Source: UBA12474 sp964549625 (lineage in GTDB: Bacteria; Babelota; Babeliae; Babelales; Babelaceae). From it: DNA of 23,567 nt. Position numbers and translations under genes: made by a program. Under the pieces are notes generated by a model. It had not been told where the DNA came from. It saw only the letters and a program-made list of their open reading frames with translations, and ran no database searches. This document shows, one piece after another, positions 1 to 6,853 of this stretch (position 1 is its first letter; every line of letters begins with the position of its first letter). The stretch spans positions 1 through 23,567 of the forward strand of contig CAZJVA010000009.1 in the NCBI GenBank assembly GCA_964549625.1, written 5' to 3'.

Positions 1-10
1 CATATAATTC

Positions 11-1213
11 CTAGCGCTGTAAGAAGGCTTTTCTGCCTCCAAAGTTTAGCATGGCATCGCGAGTCTGTCTCCGGTATGTCTGTGAGGCGTCACCCGGGCC
101 TGATGTTTGTTGAATAATTTCTTTTGCAAGAACCGCGTCTCGCTTTGATTCAATCGGAGGCTTCTGTGGAAGATGTGTTTGCATCGGTATTTTTTTTGCC
201 GCTTCTTTTTCTCGATTTATTCGATAGGTTGTCTGTTTTTCTTGTGCCTCATCTTCATCAAAGAGTTCTGGCTGGCAAATATACGTGAGATTGATTGTTT
301 GCCCTGCGCGTAAGACTGAGACTGCGATAATTTGAGAGTCTCCATTTTCTTTGATTTGGTTGTATATGGCGAGTCGTTCCTTGGTGCTGCGGGGTTCAAT
401 GTCGTTGATTCTTGTTATGATGTCGCCTGTCTTGAAGCCGAGTGATTCGCCGAGCGATTGTTTATAGATTTTACCGATTCGACAGCCTAGACTTTCGCCC
501 TGTGAGAATGCCGTTGTTATATCAAGTGTTTCGAGCAGTTGCGCGACATTGCTTACTGTTTCGGTGAATAAATTTGTTTCGATCTCAAACGTATTTGGCT
601 GCTCTTCTGCTGGGCGAATAATTTGACTCCATGCTTTGTCGCCAAGGTAGATAGGGTCTTTTTGGGCATCTTCTTCTGTGAGAAAGACGATCTCTTGTTG
701 CCCATTTGATCGTACAAAAATAGCTTTGCTTTTTTCTATTTTAATAAGGTTGGCGTCTTCGATTTGATCCCCAATCTTAAGGATTTGTTCGGATTTGGTC
801 TTTAGATCTTCGACAATAGCCCTGGTAAAGAGCGCATTGGAGTTTTGGAGTATGCCTTTTAATTTGATTTCTAAAGGTGGCAGAAATTTGGCGGGTTCAC
901 GTACTAATGGATCGGGTTCTTGCTCTTCTGGTGGTGTTGGGGCGGTAAGCCGTTCGCGCGGTTTTTCTTTTGGCTCAACAATTTTGGGTTTGATAAAGGT
1001 TCCGAACAGGTCATTTTCGTAAACAAGTGTTGGATTGATCTGTGAGAGCGTTGAATCGATAACGGTTTGCTGTGTGGTTGTTCGGATGGCAGCGCGTTTG
1101 GGTGTTTTGGGCTGTACAAAAAACAGAAGTGCTGTGGAAAATAGATACGTAAAAAAAAGAAGACCGTTTAAGATCCACATTGGTACTGTTGCATACATAG
1201 CCGCTCTGTCCAT
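11..1213 (-). CDS. gspC: GspC/PulC-like type II secretion protein with PDZ domain
   Basis: Inner-membrane protein of the type II secretion (or related pilus-type) machine. In known systems GspC links the inner-membrane platform to the outer-membrane secretin. Numbering from the upstream TTG (1237), the order is: one membrane segment at about 18-42, an NDLFGTF motif at 75-81, a proline-rich linker to about 120, a GspC homology region at about 122-187 (KLKGIL through the GDQIEDANLIKI strand pattern), and a PDZ domain at about 248-325. After the PDZ comes a charged tail of about 80 residues, so the protein is longer than usual GspC (roughly 270-310 aa). I chose the ATG at 1213. TTG at 1237 and ATG at 1198 are in frame and possible, and none has a strong ribosome binding site. 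No other type II secretion gene is in the window. The mlaF fragment and ankyrin gene lie directly upstream and may have separated gspC from an earlier operon promoter. Confidence 0.75.
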   Translation of the reverse strand: MDRAAMYATVPMWILNGLLFFTYLFSTALLFFVQPKTPKRAAIRTTTQQTVIDSTLSQINPTLVYENDLFGTFIKPKIVEPKEKPRERLTAPTPPEEQEPDPLVREPAKFLPPLEIKLKGILQNSNALFTRAIVEDLKTKSEQILKIGDQIEDANLIKIEKSKAIFVRSNGQQEIVFLTEEDAQKDPIYLGDKAWSQIIRPAEEQPNTFEIETNLFTETVSNVAQLLETLDITTAFSQGESLGCRIGKIYKQSLGESLGFKTGDIITRINDIEPRSTKERLAIYNQIKENGDSQIIAVSVLRAGQTINLTYICQPELFDEDEAQEKQTTYRINREKEAAKKIPMQTHLPQKPPIESKRDAVLAKEIIQQTSGPGDASQTYRRQTRDAMLNFGGRKAFLQR

Positions 1214-1317
1214 CTTTCGTTGGTTTTGGGGGTGCAACCATTTTTCTTATACTTGCCTGCGGAGTGCCGTTTGTCAAGGCAGGGGCGTTGATGTTTTGCA
1301 GCTTTTGTGCCGTTAGA

Positions 1318-1372
1318 TCAGGCTTTTCTTTTTTCACCAAATTCTGCCTGTGTTGGACCGGCAACTAGTCCT
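1318..1372 (-). pseudogene. Orphan 3' end of mlaF (about 17 codons plus stop)
   Basis: Read on the minus strand, this stretch encodes GLVAGPTQAEFGEK, then RKA and a TGA stop. The intact MlaF ends GLADGPIQTEFGEK, then KAK and stop. At the DNA level 1329-1372 matches 3168-3211 in 40 of 44 bases, in the same orientation. All four differences change an amino acid. The copy begins 5 bases past the ankyrin gene stop codon and has no mlaF body in front of it, so it cannot be a working gene. It is either the ancestral end of mlaF displaced by an insertion, or a fragment carried by a duplication. Confidence 0.85.
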
Positions 1373-1377
1373 ACGGG

Positions 1378-3018
1378 CTAATTTGGATTGGGAGAAGGTG
1401 GCTCAAGAGTTTTGAGGAGTTCATCTTTTGCGACGCTAGCTTTGGAAATAAGCTCATTAGATAATTCTGTGAGTGCTGTGACTTCGTTTGTGTCATATGT
1501 ACTGGTTTCAGAATTAGTTAATTTTGCTGGTAGCCTGTCGGCATGCCATAACAAAGAAAATTTTTTGAAGGCGCTGTTTATCTGTTGTTCTGTCGCAGGT
1601 TTTTTAACGTTCAGCAGTTTGTATGAGTCATTAATCGCTAGTATTTCTTCTGCTTGCTTTTTGTAATCACATGCCTGTTTTGATAGTTTTAGCTGAGAAA
1701 GAGTGTCTGTTGTTTTAGGTGTGTTACTTTTTGTTTTTAATATTTGTCCTATGTCCGTATGTCCAAAGTAGGTTGCAAGATTATACGCTGTCATTCCGCG
1801 CATGTTTTTGCGAGAAAGAACTGTTTTTTCTGTTTGGTTGTCAGGGCAATTTTCGAGCAATATTTTTGCGATATCTATGTAGTTGTTTGCGGCAGCGTAA
1901 TGCAATGCTGTATCTCCATCTTTATCTTGCCTTAAGAGCAGCTCACTTATTTTGTCTTTAGGGCACTTATCAAGCAATGTTTGTACGATTTTTGTATTAC
2001 CCTTTTGGATGGCGATATGAAGTGCTGTNNNNNNNNNNNNNNNNNNNNNNNNNNNNNNNNNNNNNNNNNNNNNNNNNNNNNNNNNNNNNNNNNNNNNNNN
2101 NNNNNNNNNNNNNNNNNNNNNNNNNNNNTTGTCTTTAGGGCAGTTTTTGAGCAATGTTTCTATTGTTTTTGTATCGCCGTTTTTAGCGGCGAGGTGAAGC
2201 GCGGTGTTTTTTTGAGAATTATGAGTAAGGATACGTTGATTATCCTGTTTAATAAATTTCAGTATTGCTGCTAGGTCTTCACTTTGTAATGCAGCTTCAT
2301 AATTAGGGTAAAATTTAACCAAGAGCGCTACTTGTTGACTTTTTGATGCGGCAATATCGTAAGCAGTTTGTTTTAGATAGTTTTCTTTTGCAAGCAGCTC
2401 GTTTAACTTGTCTTCAGAGCAATTTTTGAGCAATATTTCTACGATGTCTATGTTGTCATTTTCAACAGCAAAATGCAGCGCTGTTTCTTTGGTACTATTT
2501 TCTTTTAAGAGTAGCTCAGCTTTTGTGCCATCAGGGCATTTCTCGAGCAATATTTCTACGATATCTATGTAGTTATTTTCAACAGCAAAATGCAGTGCTG
2601 TATATTGGCTTTTATTTTGTTTTAAGAGCAGCTCAGCTCGTTTTTCATCAGGGATTTTTTTGAGCAATCTTTTTACGGCTTCTGCATTGTTTGAGCAAGC
2701 AGCCTTATGCAGAGTTGTATCTCCGAATCTATCTTGTTTGAAAAGCTGATATTCTTCAAATTTTATGTACGCTAAGTACGTAGCTATGCCACCAGTTATA
2801 GCGCATGCCGCAGTGATGTAGGGATGTTTGCGCATGAGGGTTTTGATGGAGTTTTTGTTTTGTGTGACTAGCTGAGAGCTGTTGACGATAGTAGTTTTGA
2901 TATTCTTTGGGTCTTGAGGCGTTTGAAGGAAAAGTGCTGTAGAACCACTGCTTGCGCTTGCAAGAATGGTGTGTGTGGCCATGATTATTACGATAGCCAG
3001 AGTGATCAACTTTTTCAT
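1378..3018 (-). CDS. Ankyrin-repeat protein with degenerate C-terminal J-domain
   Basis: Eukaryote-like repeat protein, probably a host- or partner-binding protein; the partner is unknown. It has an N-terminal signal segment (1-23) and a second hydrophobic stretch at about 67-85. Ankyrin units carry the T-A-L-H type motif at residues 101, 140, 179, 218 (degenerate), 272, 331, 370 and 410. The spacing is 39-40 residues instead of the usual 33, with the extra residues in the KCPD...ELLLK linker. Residues about 465-500 resemble a J-domain (YKLLNV, then INSAFKKFSLLWH), but the HPD triad reads HAD (492-494), so DnaK stimulation may be lost. The start has a good AAGGAG ribosome binding site and its own promoter. 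The 100-N gap (codons 297-330) lies inside, so length and repeat number are uncertain. The gene is bracketed by two copies of the mlaF 3' end. Confidence 0.85.
   Translation of the reverse strand: MKKLITLAIVIIMATHTILASASSGSTALFLQTPQDPKNIKTTIVNSSQLVTQNKNSIKTLMRKHPYITAACAITGGIATYLAYIKFEEYQLFKQDRFGDTTLHKAACSNNAEAVKRLLKKIPDEKRAELLLKQNKSQYTALHFAVENNYIDIVEILLEKCPDGTKAELLLKENSTKETALHFAVENDNIDIVEILLKNCSEDKLNELLAKENYLKQTAYDIAASKSQQVALLVKFYPNYEAALQSEDLAAILKFIKQDNQRILTHNSQKNTALHLAAKNGDTKTIETLLKNCPKDXXXXXXXXXXXXXXXXXXXXXXXXXXXXXXXXXXTALHIAIQKGNTKIVQTLLDKCPKDKISELLLRQDKDGDTALHYAAANNYIDIAKILLENCPDNQTEKTVLSRKNMRGMTAYNLATYFGHTDIGQILKTKSNTPKTTDTLSQLKLSKQACDYKKQAEEILAINDSYKLLNVKKPATEQQINSAFKKFSLLWHADRLPAKLTNSETSTYDTNEVTALTELSNELISKASVAKDELLKTLEPPSPNPN
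2029..2128. other. Assembly gap of exactly 100 N
   Basis: One hundred consecutive N bases lie inside the ankyrin repeats. Exactly 100 N is a common convention for a gap of unknown size. Similar repeat DNA lies on both sides: the string ttgtctttagggca occurs at about 1953-1966 and again starting at 2129. This makes a repeat-collapse gap likely. The open reading frame across the gap is kept only because of the drawn length. Confidence 0.98.
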
Positions 3019-3069
3019 ATTTGGCTCCTTGGGTGCCGACGCCCACTTTAACTCTTTTTATCGTATTTT

Positions 3070-3097
3070 ATTATAGAGAATATTTTTGTTTTTGCAA
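3070..3097 (-). promoter_or_regulatory. Sigma-70-type promoter of the ankyrin gene
   Basis: On the minus strand there is TTGCAA (3092-3097) as -35, a 16-base spacer, and a perfect TATAAT (3070-3075) as -10. It lies about 50 bases upstream of the start codon and downstream of the mlaF stop. The ankyrin gene can therefore be expressed independently of the mla operon. Confidence 0.65.
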
Positions 3098-3156
3098 GTG
3101 GTTGTTGTTGTTCAATTTGAGCACTGAGATTATTGAATTTTTGGCTAGGGGCGTGT

Positions 3157-3927
3157 TTACTTAGCTTTTTTTTCACCAAATTCTGTCTGTATTGGACCGT
3201 CAGCTAGTCCTCTAATAAATTGATAGATATATGGGTTGGTTGATTCCCATATTGTTTTTGCTGGGCCGAAAAAGCGAATTTTTCCTTTGTGAAGTAAGGC
3301 TATGTTATCAACGTATTTAAAAATTTCCACATCGTGGGATATGACGACCGAAGTGAGTTTGAGTACCCGTTGTGTTTCGGCCATTAATTCGTGAACAACA
3401 CGAGTGGTTATTGGATCGAGGCCGGTAGTAGGCTCATCGTACAGGATGGTTGATGGGTTAGTGATCAGCGTTCGTGCTAAGCCAACGCGTTTTTTCATGC
3501 CGCCTGATATTTCTGATGGGTATTTGTAAAGGATTTCTGGTTTGAGGTTGACTAGGGCCATCTTCTCTTCAACGATAGGCAGGACTTTATGTGCTGGTGT
3601 GCCTTTTTCGAGAAGGCTAATGCCGATGTTCTCAAAGATGGTGAGTGAGTCTAAAAGGGCGGCGAATTGGAAAACATAACCGCATCGTTTAAATAGAGAT
3701 TGGAGTTGTCGTTCGGTCATAGTTGTAACTTCATCCCCATCTATTTTGATAGAGCCTGAGGTTGGTTTGATTAATCCAATAATCTGTTTGAGTAAGACTG
3801 ATTTTCCCTCACCTGATTGTCCGATGATGCAGGTGCTTTCTCCGGTGGGGATTTCTAGATTGACCCCATCAGTAATCCATCGTTGGTTATCACCAAAGCG
3901 CTTTCTTAGATCGTAAAGTTGTATCAT
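3157..3927 (-). CDS. mlaF: MlaF-like ABC transporter ATP-binding protein
   Basis: ATPase of the MlaFE(D)-type ABC transporter, which drives phospholipid movement between inner and outer membrane. It works at the cytoplasmic face of the inner membrane with the MlaE permease. The 256 residues carry Walker A GQSGEGKS (36-43), Q-loop Q87, signature SGGMKKR (141-147), Walker B ILYDEP (161-166) with TTGLDP, and switch His198 (SHD). Length is normal for the family. The ATG overlaps the mlaE stop as ATGA, indicating translational coupling. No MlaD (MCE) or MlaB/C gene follows; the next gene is the ankyrin protein. The last 14 or so codons are duplicated at 1329-1372, so the present 3' end may have been rebuilt during insertion of that gene. 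Confidence 0.93.
   Translation of the reverse strand: MIQLYDLRKRFGDNQRWITDGVNLEIPTGESTCIIGQSGEGKSVLLKQIIGLIKPTSGSIKIDGDEVTTMTERQLQSLFKRCGYVFQFAALLDSLTIFENIGISLLEKGTPAHKVLPIVEEKMALVNLKPEILYKYPSEISGGMKKRVGLARTLITNPSTILYDEPTTGLDPITTRVVHELMAETQRVLKLTSVVISHDVEIFKYVDNIALLHKGKIRFFGPAKTIWESTNPYIYQFIRGLADGPIQTEFGEKKAK
3168..3211 (-). repeat. Direct repeat copy inside the mlaF 3' end
   Basis: This 44-base segment is the mlaF copy of the direct repeat whose partner is at 1329-1372 (40 of 44 identical, same orientation). The two copies are about 1.84 kb apart and enclose the complete ankyrin gene with its promoter. The adjacent T-run also differs in length and content between the copies (TTTTTTTT here, TTTTCTTTTTT there). 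Confidence 0.85.
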
Positions 3928-4709
3928 GCAAGGCCCGTTTGAAAGAGAAACGAACTGAGGAAATAGTTTGCTACCAGGAGGATAATGCTAGCCAAAACAA
4001 CACTTTCAGTGGTTGCACGTCCAACACCTTGCGAGCCTCCGGAGGTCATAAAACCTTTGTAAGTACCGACCCATGAAAATATGAATCCAAATACTGCTGC
4101 TTTGAATAATCCGCCTGTGATATCCGATAAGGCAACGCGCTCTTGAATGATGTTGATATAACTTTCTGGGCTCAGGCCAAGGCTGTATACACAAAGAAGA
4201 TACCCGCCTATGATGCCGCATATCATCGAGACGATTGTGAGACAAGGCATCATAATTGTGCTGGCCAGGATTCGTGGAACAATGAGGTATTGAAACGGAT
4301 CAATACACAGTGTTTGAAGGGCGTCAATCTGTTCGGTGATACGCATGGTCCCAATTTCTGCGGCCATAGCAGAGGCACAACGACCCGTAACCATAAGGCC
4401 GGTTAATACAGGTCCAAGTTCTCGAGTCATTCCAAGTGTAACGACGAGACCAATGAACTCTTCGGTTCCGACGCGACTAAAGCCAATATAGCTCTGTAAG
4501 GCAAATGCTAGGCCGGTGAACGCTCCTGTTAGTACCGTTATGGAGAGTGAGCCAATTCCGATAGTCTCCATTTGAAGCAAAAGTTGGCGAATTTTTGGGC
4601 GCGTGGTGACTAGGGTTTGAATAACTCGCCCCATAAATAGAGTAAAGCTACCAATTCGGTCGCTCAAGATGAGCGTTCCTCTGCCGATAATATCCAAAAA
4701 TTCGCGCAT
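3924..4709 (-). CDS. mlaE: MlaE-like phospholipid transporter permease
   Basis: Integral inner-membrane permease of the Mla-type lipid transporter, paired with the MlaF ATPase that follows. The 261-residue product has the family hallmark RELGPVLTGLMVTGR, then an AEIGTMRITEQIDAL segment, and several long hydrophobic helices in the C-terminal half. The reading frame stays open far upstream, but I place the start at the ATG at 4709 (MREFLDIIGRG). This gives the usual family length of about 260 aa, begins 5 bases after the secG stop, and has a TAAGG ribosome binding site overlapping that stop. The longer version would run through secG in another frame and adds a sequence with no membrane-protein character. 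The gene ends in an ATGA overlap with mlaF. Confidence 0.93.
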   Translation of the reverse strand: MREFLDIIGRGTLILSDRIGSFTLFMGRVIQTLVTTRPKIRQLLLQMETIGIGSLSITVLTGAFTGLAFALQSYIGFSRVGTEEFIGLVVTLGMTRELGPVLTGLMVTGRCASAMAAEIGTMRITEQIDALQTLCIDPFQYLIVPRILASTIMMPCLTIVSMICGIIGGYLLCVYSLGLSPESYINIIQERVALSDITGGLFKAAVFGFIFSWVGTYKGFMTSGGSQGVGRATTESVVLASIILLVANYFLSSFLFQTGLA

Positions 4710-4714
4710 ATACC

Positions 4715-5029
4715 TTACGCTTCTGTAGGGGCAGGAGGTGTTTGGCTTGGTTGGGCTGGTGTTGCTACATATTTGCTCGTGTTGAAGTTGCTGCGAGGCA
4801 TTTTTGTACGATATACAGAAAGGCCTAAGCAGGAGAGCATGAATAGGGCACCAAGAATCCATGTTGCTTTTTGTAAAATGTCTTGTCCCCCAGAGCCACC
4901 AAATAGCATTTGCATGCTACCGCCAATATTTCCAAGTCCTAGACTACCCTTGCTTTTTTGTATCAATATGAGCGCCATGAGCAAGATGCATAGAAAGACA
5001 AAGAGCGTTACTAATAATCCATAAATCAT
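4715..5029 (-). CDS. secG: Preprotein translocase subunit SecG
   Basis: Small inner-membrane subunit of the SecYEG translocon. It has two hydrophobic helices (about residues 4-23 and 54-74) around the conserved loop with LIQKSKG, LG, GGS and the LFGGSGGQDILQKATW block typical of SecG. A Pro/Thr-rich tail follows. Two ATG codons are possible, at 5035 and 5029. I prefer 5029 (104 aa): the GGAG at about 5036-5039 is well spaced for it and too close to the first ATG. This choice also gives an ATGA overlap with the tpiA stop, matching the mlaE/mlaF junction. The tpiA-secG neighbourhood is common in bacteria. Confidence 0.93.
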   Translation of the reverse strand: MIYGLLVTLFVFLCILLMALILIQKSKGSLGLGNIGGSMQMLFGGSGGQDILQKATWILGALFMLSCLGLSVYRTKMPRSNFNTSKYVATPAQPSQTPPAPTEA

Positions 5030-5742
5030 ATACATTTCTCCCGAGTGTTTGTTTCATCTAGCAACGAGGATACTATTTTTTCGAGTGCTTGAAAATCAGA
5101 GCTTGCGCGTCCGATCAAAAAACCACGGATTGGAGTTTCTTCTAAGATGCTTTGAGTTATGGTGTGGGTTACTCCTCCACCATAGAGGAGCATGTTTTTT
5201 TGGTTCGTTTGGTCGAGTACCTGAATAACTTTTTTTGTTTCATGCTTGATCCATTCGATTGTTGCGGCATCTTTTCCGACGGCATGAGGGGGTTCAAGTG
5301 CAATAAGGTCTTGGGGTGCGATAGGTATGCCATTTTTTATTATGGCTTCAAGAGCTTGCACGTCTGATATACAGATAATTGGAACTATGTTTTGTGTGCG
5401 CAGCTGTTCTAGCTGGCCGCTCAGATTGGTTAATGAGGGAGAAGTTTCGCTATGATTTACAATGCAGTATTCTATGTTTAAATCTGCTAGTGATAAGGCT
5501 GAAACGGAGCCGGTAGCACGACCTGGTTGTTCATAAGAGCATGATTGTGCACCCAGGCCAATTTCTTGTGGTAGTAAAAAGCGGGCTTGGGCTAGGATGG
5601 TATGTTCTGGGCAGAGAACGAGTTTGATTTGGCTGTTCCAAAAGATGAGATCGTCGGTATGTCGGATAAGCCAGTTCAGGGCGGCGTGATAGGTAAGGGC
5701 TGTTTTCCAGTTTGCAACAATAAGCGGTTTAGTTGATTTCAT
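5026..5742 (-). CDS. tpiA: Triosephosphate isomerase, divergent
   Basis: Glycolytic enzyme interconverting dihydroxyacetone phosphate and glyceraldehyde 3-phosphate in the cytoplasm. Counting from the ATG at 5742 (238 aa, a little short for the family), the catalytic residues can be placed: Lys13 in ANWK, His97 in NHSE, and Glu150 in ALEP. The phosphate-binding YGGGV (187-191) and the C-terminal LIGRAS strand are present. Deviations are notable: GHSERR is NHSETS, and catalytic loop 6, usually close to PVWAIGTG, reads PPHAVGKD. A TTG start at 5793 is possible but would put 17 extra residues before the conserved start. The chosen ATG lies within the end of the sugar kinase gene (14-base overlap) and lacks a clear ribosome binding site, so it is probably coupled to it. 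Confidence 0.9.
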   Translation of the reverse strand: MKSTKPLIVANWKTALTYHAALNWLIRHTDDLIFWNSQIKLVLCPEHTILAQARFLLPQEIGLGAQSCSYEQPGRATGSVSALSLADLNIEYCIVNHSETSPSLTNLSGQLEQLRTQNIVPIICISDVQALEAIIKNGIPIAPQDLIALEPPHAVGKDAATIEWIKHETKKVIQVLDQTNQKNMLLYGGGVTHTITQSILEETPIRGFLIGRASSDFQALEKIVSSLLDETNTREKCI

Positions 5743-6832
5743 GGCAAGCGGGAAGTGAAGGGTTGTTGGTAGTTTGCTGCATGATAAATTCAAGGCTCAG
5801 TAGCCCGTCGTGAGGCGTTTCTTTGGTGAGAACTGATGCGCTGTTCAAGCTGCCAAAAAGTAAGCTTTGGGTGGTGGAGAATCCGAGCAACAGTGTTCCA
5901 AAGTATGTAGCTCCAAATGTATCTCCAGCGCCAACTGATTTTTTGGGTATGATTTGGCATGCGTCTTGAAAAATTGTTTGTCCTTGGGTACTGAAGAGTG
6001 TTCCTTTTGATCCATTGGTAATAATGCATGTTGTTGGCCCATGATCCCGCAAGTATTGAGCGAGTGCAATTTCATCTTGTAGATCCTGAAGGGGTAGCTC
6101 CAGGTTTTTTGCCAAAGCTGCTGCTTCTGTTTCGTTAATGAGGAGTATTGTTACGTTTTTAATGAGGTCTAAGAAGTAGTCAATGTTTTCTATTTGATGA
6201 TTGCTCGGGTTGCAGAGCAATGGCAGGTTTTGGGTTTTGGCGCTTTGGGCTATCTTTAGGGCGGTATAAATACTTTCCCCTGAAAGTGGCGCGAGATAGA
6301 CACCTGAAAAAGCACATTGGGTTCTGATGAGTGGGTTGCCTAGGGGGTCTATATAGCGGTTTGCCCCTCTGCTCATGAGGATCGTGTTGTTGCCATTTTG
6401 CGAAGGAAGAATAAATGACGTGCCAGTATAATGTTGCGTGTCTCGTTGAATAAGATCTGTGCCGAGCTGTATCTTCTCTAGTTCCTGAATTATGTATGCT
6501 CCGCTTGTATCATTGCCGATTTGGGCAAATAATTTCACGGGGACTCCGAGTTTGTGGAGAGCAAGAGCAGCATTTAATCCGCCTCCGCCAGTGTGGCAGG
6601 CAAGGCTTTGGAGAGAAATTTTTTTCCCTTCTTCAAAGTGAATGTATCCAGGTGTTGTATGGATTTCCTGATGAGAATTATCAAGGTGAAGAAAAAAATC
6701 ACACATGGCGCCACCAACTACTAGTATGGGCAGCTGCTGGTTTATTTCGCTGCCCATAAAGGGTTGTGTATGCATATATAAGAAAGAAAGAATACTGCTA
6801 AAAGCGATAAGCCACGTACGGTATTTTTGCAT
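5729..6832 (-). CDS. PfkB-family (ribokinase-like) carbohydrate kinase
   Basis: Predicted ATP-dependent kinase of a sugar, sugar phosphate or nucleoside; the substrate cannot be told from sequence. Family motifs are the N-terminal glycine motif TGGGGLNAA (81-89), the substrate-domain strands (KLFAQIGNDTSG), and the C-terminal anion hole with catalytic base GAGDTFGATYFG (301-312, Asp304). Oddly, the ATG at 6832 carries a good ribosome binding site (AAGGAAAGGA) and adds a 25-residue N-terminus with a hydrophobic stretch (WLIAFSSILSFLYM) before the enzyme begins near residue 30. Internal ATGs at 6775 and 6757 lack ribosome binding sites. The kinase may thus be membrane-anchored or exported. It follows clpB by 21 bases and overlaps tpiA. 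Confidence 0.9.
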   Translation of the reverse strand: MQKYRTWLIAFSSILSFLYMHTQPFMGSEINQQLPILVVGGAMCDFFLHLDNSHQEIHTTPGYIHFEEGKKISLQSLACHTGGGGLNAALALHKLGVPVKLFAQIGNDTSGAYIIQELEKIQLGTDLIQRDTQHYTGTSFILPSQNGNNTILMSRGANRYIDPLGNPLIRTQCAFSGVYLAPLSGESIYTALKIAQSAKTQNLPLLCNPSNHQIENIDYFLDLIKNVTILLINETEAAALAKNLELPLQDLQDEIALAQYLRDHGPTTCIITNGSKGTLFSTQGQTIFQDACQIIPKKSVGAGDTFGATYFGTLLLGFSTTQSLLFGSLNSASVLTKETPHDGLLSLEFIMQQTTNNPSLPACHEIN

Positions 6833-6853
6833 TCAGGTATCCTTTCCTTGTGA

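Noticed and set aside
1246..1277. TTGACA (1272-1277) and TATAAG (1246-1251) as a gspC promoter
   Set aside because: The spacing is 20 bases, too long for a normal sigma-70 promoter, and the -10 lies almost on the start codon. Not listed as a feature.
1011..1364. A 117-codon open frame from the mlaF fragment into gspC
   Set aside because: It overlaps gspC in another frame, has no family character, and its first part is just the mlaF remnant read in a shifted frame.
1318..3211. Insertion sequence or composite transposon around the ankyrin gene
   Set aside because: There is no transposase, no terminal inverted repeat, and the flanking repeat is coding sequence of mlaF.
4710..4862. A 51-residue N-terminal extension of MlaE
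   Set aside because: It lies over secG in another frame, lacks a ribosome binding site, and makes MlaE longer than the family. The ATG at 4709 fits better.
5743..5793. TTG start adding 17 residues to TpiA
   Set aside because: The extra residues lie inside the kinase gene and precede the conserved family start.
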